From contig OZ234503.1 of NCBI GenBank assembly GCA_965153455.1, positions 7,532,157 through 7,596,156 on the forward strand: 64,000 nucleotides of DNA, given 5' to 3'. The position numbers and the translations under genes were made by a program. Of this stretch, positions 60,081-64,000 are shown one piece after another. Origin of the DNA: Sphagnum compactum (Eukaryota > Bryophyta > Sphagnopsida > Sphagnales). The first letter of the stretch is position 1. Every line of letters begins with the position of its first letter. The notes beneath the pieces were generated by a model. It had not been told where the DNA came from. It was given only the letters and a program-made list of their open reading frames with translations, and searched no databases.

Positions 60081-60818
60081 AAATTCACTTGTCTCCATAC
60101 ATTTAGAATTGAATTCATTTTCACCACCAAAATAGAATTGGGGAGATATGACAACCATAGTAATCCTTGTAGAGCTTGAATCAGATTTGACAAAACTTAT
60201 CAGATACATATCAGAGCAAAGCATGACAACAAGGAAACCCAATCTTCAACAAGGACACGGAGAATTCATATTAAAATAATAATAATTAAAAAAAAACTGA
60301 ATCCAAAACACAAAAGATAACTGAGAGCAGTGGTACAAACCAACAACAGCAGCAACATCTACAACCTTTCAAAAAAAAAGGAGATGGAGAAACCCAACAG
60401 AAGACAACGATCACAAATCCAACTATTCAATTCACAACAACCAAAAATTCAACAATTCAATGCACAGAAATCACAGATTCAAAAATTCAATACAAACCAT
60501 GTGACAGATATTCATATGAACCGAAGTTGGATTTCAAGAGAAGAGTCTCCTCTGTCATTTGCATTACAAAAGGTGATCTAAAGGTCACCAACCCGTAAGT
60601 CTATTATACACTTTGCATAATGATCTGAGATCACTACTGGGGTTTGCTAATTCCCAAAAAAACCAGTCAAATTCCACCATAAAAGAAGATTTGCAACTGC
60701 ACATCTGAATACCTATGTCTACAACAGAATGCAAGCAGAAACTTTTTCTTTTCTGTATCATATGATTGCTTCTCAACAGAGCATGCTTTTTCCTCGACAG
60801 ATGAGAGCATGCGAGCAC

Positions 60819-60864
60819 ACCATTATGCATGCATGAGAGTGCCATTGTGCATGCACGAGAATTC
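60819..60864. repeat. 22-bp duplication with RY-like motifs
   Basis: Two units of CCATT(A/G)TGCATGCA(T/C)GAGA. CATGCA is the plant RY element, but the location downstream of the small minus-strand gene gives no support for a promoter role. Confidence 0.65.
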
Positions 60865-60881
60865 CATTTCCAAACTGCAGC

Positions 60882-60979
60882 GTTCTGTCCTTGATGACAG
60901 TGATAGGGTTTCTGAATCCCTTTGGCATCAGTTCTGTCCTTGACGGTAGTGATAGGGTTTCTGCAGTCCCTTTGACTTT
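60882..60979. repeat. 49-bp tandem duplication
   Basis: Two adjacent copies starting GTTCTGTCCTTGA and containing GTGATAGGGTTTCTG. They differ at several positions. They lie about 260 bases beyond the stop of the small minus-strand gene. Confidence 0.85.
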
Positions 60980-61243
60980 GATTCGCTCCTTTCTCCTACT
61001 TCTAGGAATCCTTGCCACATTGGGCACTGCTGTCCAGATCCAGAAACTCCATCAGATCAACATGAGAAAGCTCCCTGTATCAACAATAAGAGCAAGAGCA
61101 AACAAGCTTGCTTATGTATGCTGTTGCCAGCGTCAATTGCAAGCGACAAACCCTGGTGCAAGTCTTGAATTGGTTGTGTTCTCCCAGTTGGAGCTCAGAG
61201 GTCTCAAAACGTCAGCAGCAGCGGCGGCTTCAGAAGTAGCCTG

Positions 61244-61528
61244 CTACAGCATGTGTCCTCCTGCTCCTGCTGCCATGCTCGTCGACATGTTCTCCTCGGC
61301 TATGGTATCAAGAGTGCTGCTTGCTCTTGTTGAATACCCCCTGTCCACCGTAATGAGCTCAGGTGGCGCAGTTTCCAACCACAGTGCCATGGCTGATATG
61401 TTCTCTAGAATCGTCTCAAGTGATCTCTGCTTCAGCGACGTCCTCTCTACAGTAATAATATCAGGCGGAGCAATTTCGAACGTCCATGAGGCGTTGGTCG
61501 TCGTTGCGGTGCCCGAACTTTTCCCCAT
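61244..61528 (-). CDS. Unrecognised 94-residue protein with internal repeat
   Basis: I do not recognise the family. The protein starts MGKSSGTATTTNASW and contains two similar blocks: EIAPPDIITVERT...QRSLETILEN (about residues 18-43) and ETAPPELITVDRG...SSTLDTIAEEN (about 52-80). Each has APP(D/E)(I/L)ITV followed by (S/T)L(E/D)TI. There is no signal peptide or membrane segment. A TATA-like sequence at 61777-61785 in the right orientation and a pyrimidine-rich leader support a real gene. The opposite strand has a longer open frame (60891-61565), but it has low-complexity composition and starts inside a tandem duplication. Unusually GC-rich DNA lies upstream at 61860-61975. The reading may be the first exon of a longer gene; the stop TAG lies just after AGGHML. 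Confidence 0.5.
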   Translation of the reverse strand: MGKSSGTATTTNASWTFEIAPPDIITVERTSLKQRSLETILENISAMALWLETAPPELITVDRGYSTRASSTLDTIAEENMSTSMAAGAGGHML

Positions 61529-61776
61529 TCCTTCCGCAATCCCACCTACCTCCCTTGCTTTGTAAGGTCTCGCCTCGCTCCTCTGATTCGACAGGAGCAA
61601 ACAAAACTGAAACCAGCAAACCTCACTCTCTTGAGTGCAAATTTGTGGTCTTCTCAGGTCCTGGAAAGCAACCAACCCTAAAAGAAAGAAAAACAAAAAA
61701 ACACTAGCGAAAGCGCAACAGGATACACAACAGAAAAAATTCCAGAGAGACACACTGAGCAGGAAGCTGTAAGCAG

Positions 61777-61785
61777 ATATATATA
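61777..61785 (-). promoter_or_regulatory. TATA box of the small minus-strand gene
   Basis: ATATATATA flanked by a purine run on the plus strand (pyrimidine-rich in transcript sense). It is about 250 bases from the start codon at 61528, allowing a leader of roughly 220 bases. Confidence 0.5.
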
Positions 61786-61973
61786 GAGAGAGAAAGAACA
61801 CCGCCGGGAAGAGCTTCGAATTCTTGCTTGCAGAGATGAGTACCGCTGTTGCCAGGCTTTGAGGGTTTTATAAAGAACGGAAGGCGAGGACGAGGAAGGG
61901 GAGCGCGCGCGGTGGGGCCGACGCGGAGCTCCCGGAGGTCCGTCCGTTCGTCCGGTCCGGACGCCAGACCAGA

Positions 61974-62265
61974 GGATTTTTTTAAGGAATTTCTGTTTGT
62001 AATCAAAAGGGTGATCATCCAATTGAAGCTTTAGCCAAATATGGCTATAAACCAGCAAATAAACTACGAAATCTTTAATCGTCCCTCTATATTTCTGGCT
62101 ACTCAGTGAAAAGAAAATATATGAATCACTTCTTTTTGGGAAATTTTAATTTTGAATTTCACCAGAGGTTAGGCCAGTTCCAACTGGACCAGGGTTTGTT
62201 TAAGAATTTTTGTTTGTTGCCAAAGTGACCATCATCCATTGGAAGGTTTTAGCCAAATCTGGCGA
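61974..62265. repeat. Direct repeat pair with AGCCAAATMTGGC core
   Basis: Copies at about 61975-62045 and 62194-62265 share TTTAAGAATTT(C/T)TGTTTGT, a CCAAAGTGACCATCATCCA-like stretch and TTAGCCAAAT(A/C)TGGC. The upstream words CCAGACCAGAGG and CTGGACCAGGG also correspond. Related sequence occurs at 46.5 and 53.9-54.0 kb, so this is a dispersed family. Confidence 0.6.
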
Positions 62266-62269
62266 TTAA

Positions 62270-64000
62270 ATTTTTTTTTTCTCACTTCTGGCGACTAGAA
62301 ACCTCAGAAAACACTTCTTTTTCGAGAATTTTAATTTCCATTTTTGGCGAAATTTCGCTAGCTAAAAAAGCAAGCTTGGTCCCAGCCTCCGGACCCACAC
62401 GACATTGCGCTACGGCGGCCCGGTTCCGGGAACCCGCGACGGAAGTATCGTGGACGTATTGTATCGTGTACGTATTTTTACTGGCCGTATGTTCCTGGAT
62501 AGGGTACACCAGGTAAATGGTAAAATACCTCAGGATTTTACAGGCAGTAAAAATAAACCCGTCGCCACTCTCTGATTTGCCAAGGTTTATTTTTTCAAAG
62601 CCGCAATTCCAGAGTCCAAACAATGGTTTATAAATAAATAAATATTTAATTTAAATTAATTTAAAATAGCTTAAAATTAAGAAAAAAATAATTTAAAAAA
62701 ATTTCATAAAATTTTTGTTGAGAAAGAATTGGGAAAGTTTTGTTTTTCTAATGTCAATCAGTTTTTTTCTTCTCATTTCTTTTTTTTTCATTTTAGTGAT
62801 CTTAAGAAACTGGATTTTTTTAAAAATTAGTAAAAATTAGTTGAATTTAAACTTAAAAAACCTTCAAAAATGCAAAAATTTCCAAAATTTTGGGCACAAA
62901 AATGGCAAAAATTCTTCCCCCACATAAAAAAATTGGTGTGAATTCAAGTAATTTTGCTAAAACTATGGAATTTTTTGCCAAATTGTTGATATCACAAAAA
63001 TTAGGAGGAAAAAAAAAAAAAAAAAAAAAAAAAAACCCCTCACACCAAACTGTAATTTGATAATTCTGATTGGGTTCCAGCATTTAATTACTCAGTAAAA
63101 GTGATATTGAGTTCATAACTTCAATGAGAAGTTACATCAGCTCAAGAACTAAAAAACCTAAAATTACCTACCTACTTTACCTACGTACATACCTACTTAC
63201 CTACCTACCCTTGCCTGATGTGAGATACTTAACAACTGTACAATAACGTGTTATTCAAGAAAAAACAAAAAAAATGTGTTATTCCATTTTATCACGTGGA
63301 ATGCTTTTTTGCCCAATTTTTAGGGTTTGTTCTAAATTGTTTAATTTAAAAAAAAAAAACAAATCCTATAAATTGAGTGTTTTAAAGTTGAAAAAAAAAA
63401 TTATGGTTAAAAAAAAAAACTGAAGTGGACTTGTAAAAATAAAGAGGGTATTATTGAGATGTCACCCAATTTTGAAAAAATAAAATTGTTTGTGGTTTAT
63501 TTTACGGTTATGTTTTCATTTTTGTCATTTTGAATTTGGGTTTTTGAATTTGTGTGCTTGAGAAACTTTGGTAGCTTTGACATGTTAAGTTTTTTTTTCC
63601 TTTCAATTTTGATTTCACTAATATCAAGTCAATTGTAAATTTTTGTCCTCCTAATGGCTTAAATGACAAGGTTTTTTTTACATTAAGAAGTATTATATAT
63701 AATGAGATTTGTGTCCTCAATTCTCTCCTTCCTTCCTTCATTGGTGGCAATGATTTCTTTTTCAACAAATTTTGACACTTTTTCAACCAAAAAAATTGGG
63801 ATTTTTGTTTTCTCTTGTACATTTGACTAGTTTCATTTTGGGGGGGAGGGGGGGCATAAGCAACATTTTCAATACCAAAATTTAAATTAAAAATTTAAGA
63901 ATTAAAAAATAAAACCCCTTGGGTAGTACGTAATCTTCCCCCCAAGCAAAGTTCCCAATCCGCACTTACTTTGCTTCTTCCGAGTCACCTTATTTTCCTT
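62270..64000. other. AT-rich terminal stretch with no supported gene
   Basis: Contains a GC-richer patch at 62380-62470 with two copies of TATCGTG(G/T)ACGTAT, a poly-A run of about 27 bases at 63009-63035, and an ACCT tract at 63168-63210. Long A/T runs create spurious frames on both strands. Nothing coding is supported. Confidence 0.5.

Noticed and set aside
59772-60242. Overlapping minus-strand frames with repeated EAMG words
   Set aside because: They are translations of the 60-70 bp tandem repeat, with several overlapping frames and no domain.
60891-61565. 224-residue plus-strand open frame
   Set aside because: It starts inside a 49-bp tandem duplication and has Ser/Val/Ala-rich low-complexity composition. 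The opposite strand has a TATA box and a repeated protein motif. Not listed as a gene, though strand-specific reads could overturn this.

Overview
The window is nuclear DNA of a land plant that makes swimming sperm. Spliceosomal introns, plant telo-box promoters, a plant-type h thioredoxin and a Ty1/copia relic point to a plant. A gene for the axonemal radial-spoke protein RSPH9 excludes flowering plants and conifers, which have no motile gametes. A bryophyte, lycophyte, fern, cycad or Ginkgo fits; I cannot narrow it further from sequence alone.

Gene-dense part, 1-26.4 kb. PRP8, the core splicing factor, fills 1.0-13.0 kb on the minus strand in 25 coding exons that join in frame to 2370 residues. 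It shares a divergent promoter of about 1.1 kb, with three telo-boxes and a duplicated CCAAT-box module, with LSM12 (plus strand, 14.1-17.6 kb). RSPH9 (plus, 19.2-21.7 kb) follows and converges on SEC22 (minus, 23.8-25.3 kb), a vesicle SNARE. SEC22 intron 1 looks like a minor (U12-type) intron, and PRP8 intron 6 is a GC-AG intron.

Repeat- and relic-rich part, 26.4-43 kb. A satellite-like array at 26.3-27.5 kb is related to the sequence just upstream of SEC22. A broken copia element (28.2-29.9 kb) comes next. Then there is an array of about 18 copies of a unit built on the palindrome TGGTGGCCACCA (30-31 kb), with scattered copies out to 41 kb. Between and beside these copies lie an unrecognised coding relic (31.5-34.2 kb) and three copies of an FCP1/CTD-phosphatase-like HAD domain (35.4-36.4, 36.4-37.1, 39.8-40.4 kb). 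All three have an altered or missing catalytic Asp motif.

Right part, 43-64 kb. A three-exon h-type thioredoxin gene (44.0-44.8 kb, minus) has an apparent leader intron. After it the DNA is nearly gene-free: a large foldback repeat (46.1-47.2 kb), a possible tRNA-derived SINE (47.3 kb), several short terminal-inverted-repeat elements of one family (47.7 kb, 52.3-54.9 kb), tandem repeats, and a possible polyprotein fragment (59.4 kb). A small unrecognised gene on the minus strand (61.2-61.5 kb) encodes a protein with an internally repeated motif and has a TATA box upstream.

The identified genes do housekeeping work (splicing, RNA binding, ER-Golgi traffic, redox) plus one sperm-flagellum job; they do not form one pathway. 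The least explained part is the 30-41 kb block, where the palindromic unit and the FCP1-like copies occur together.
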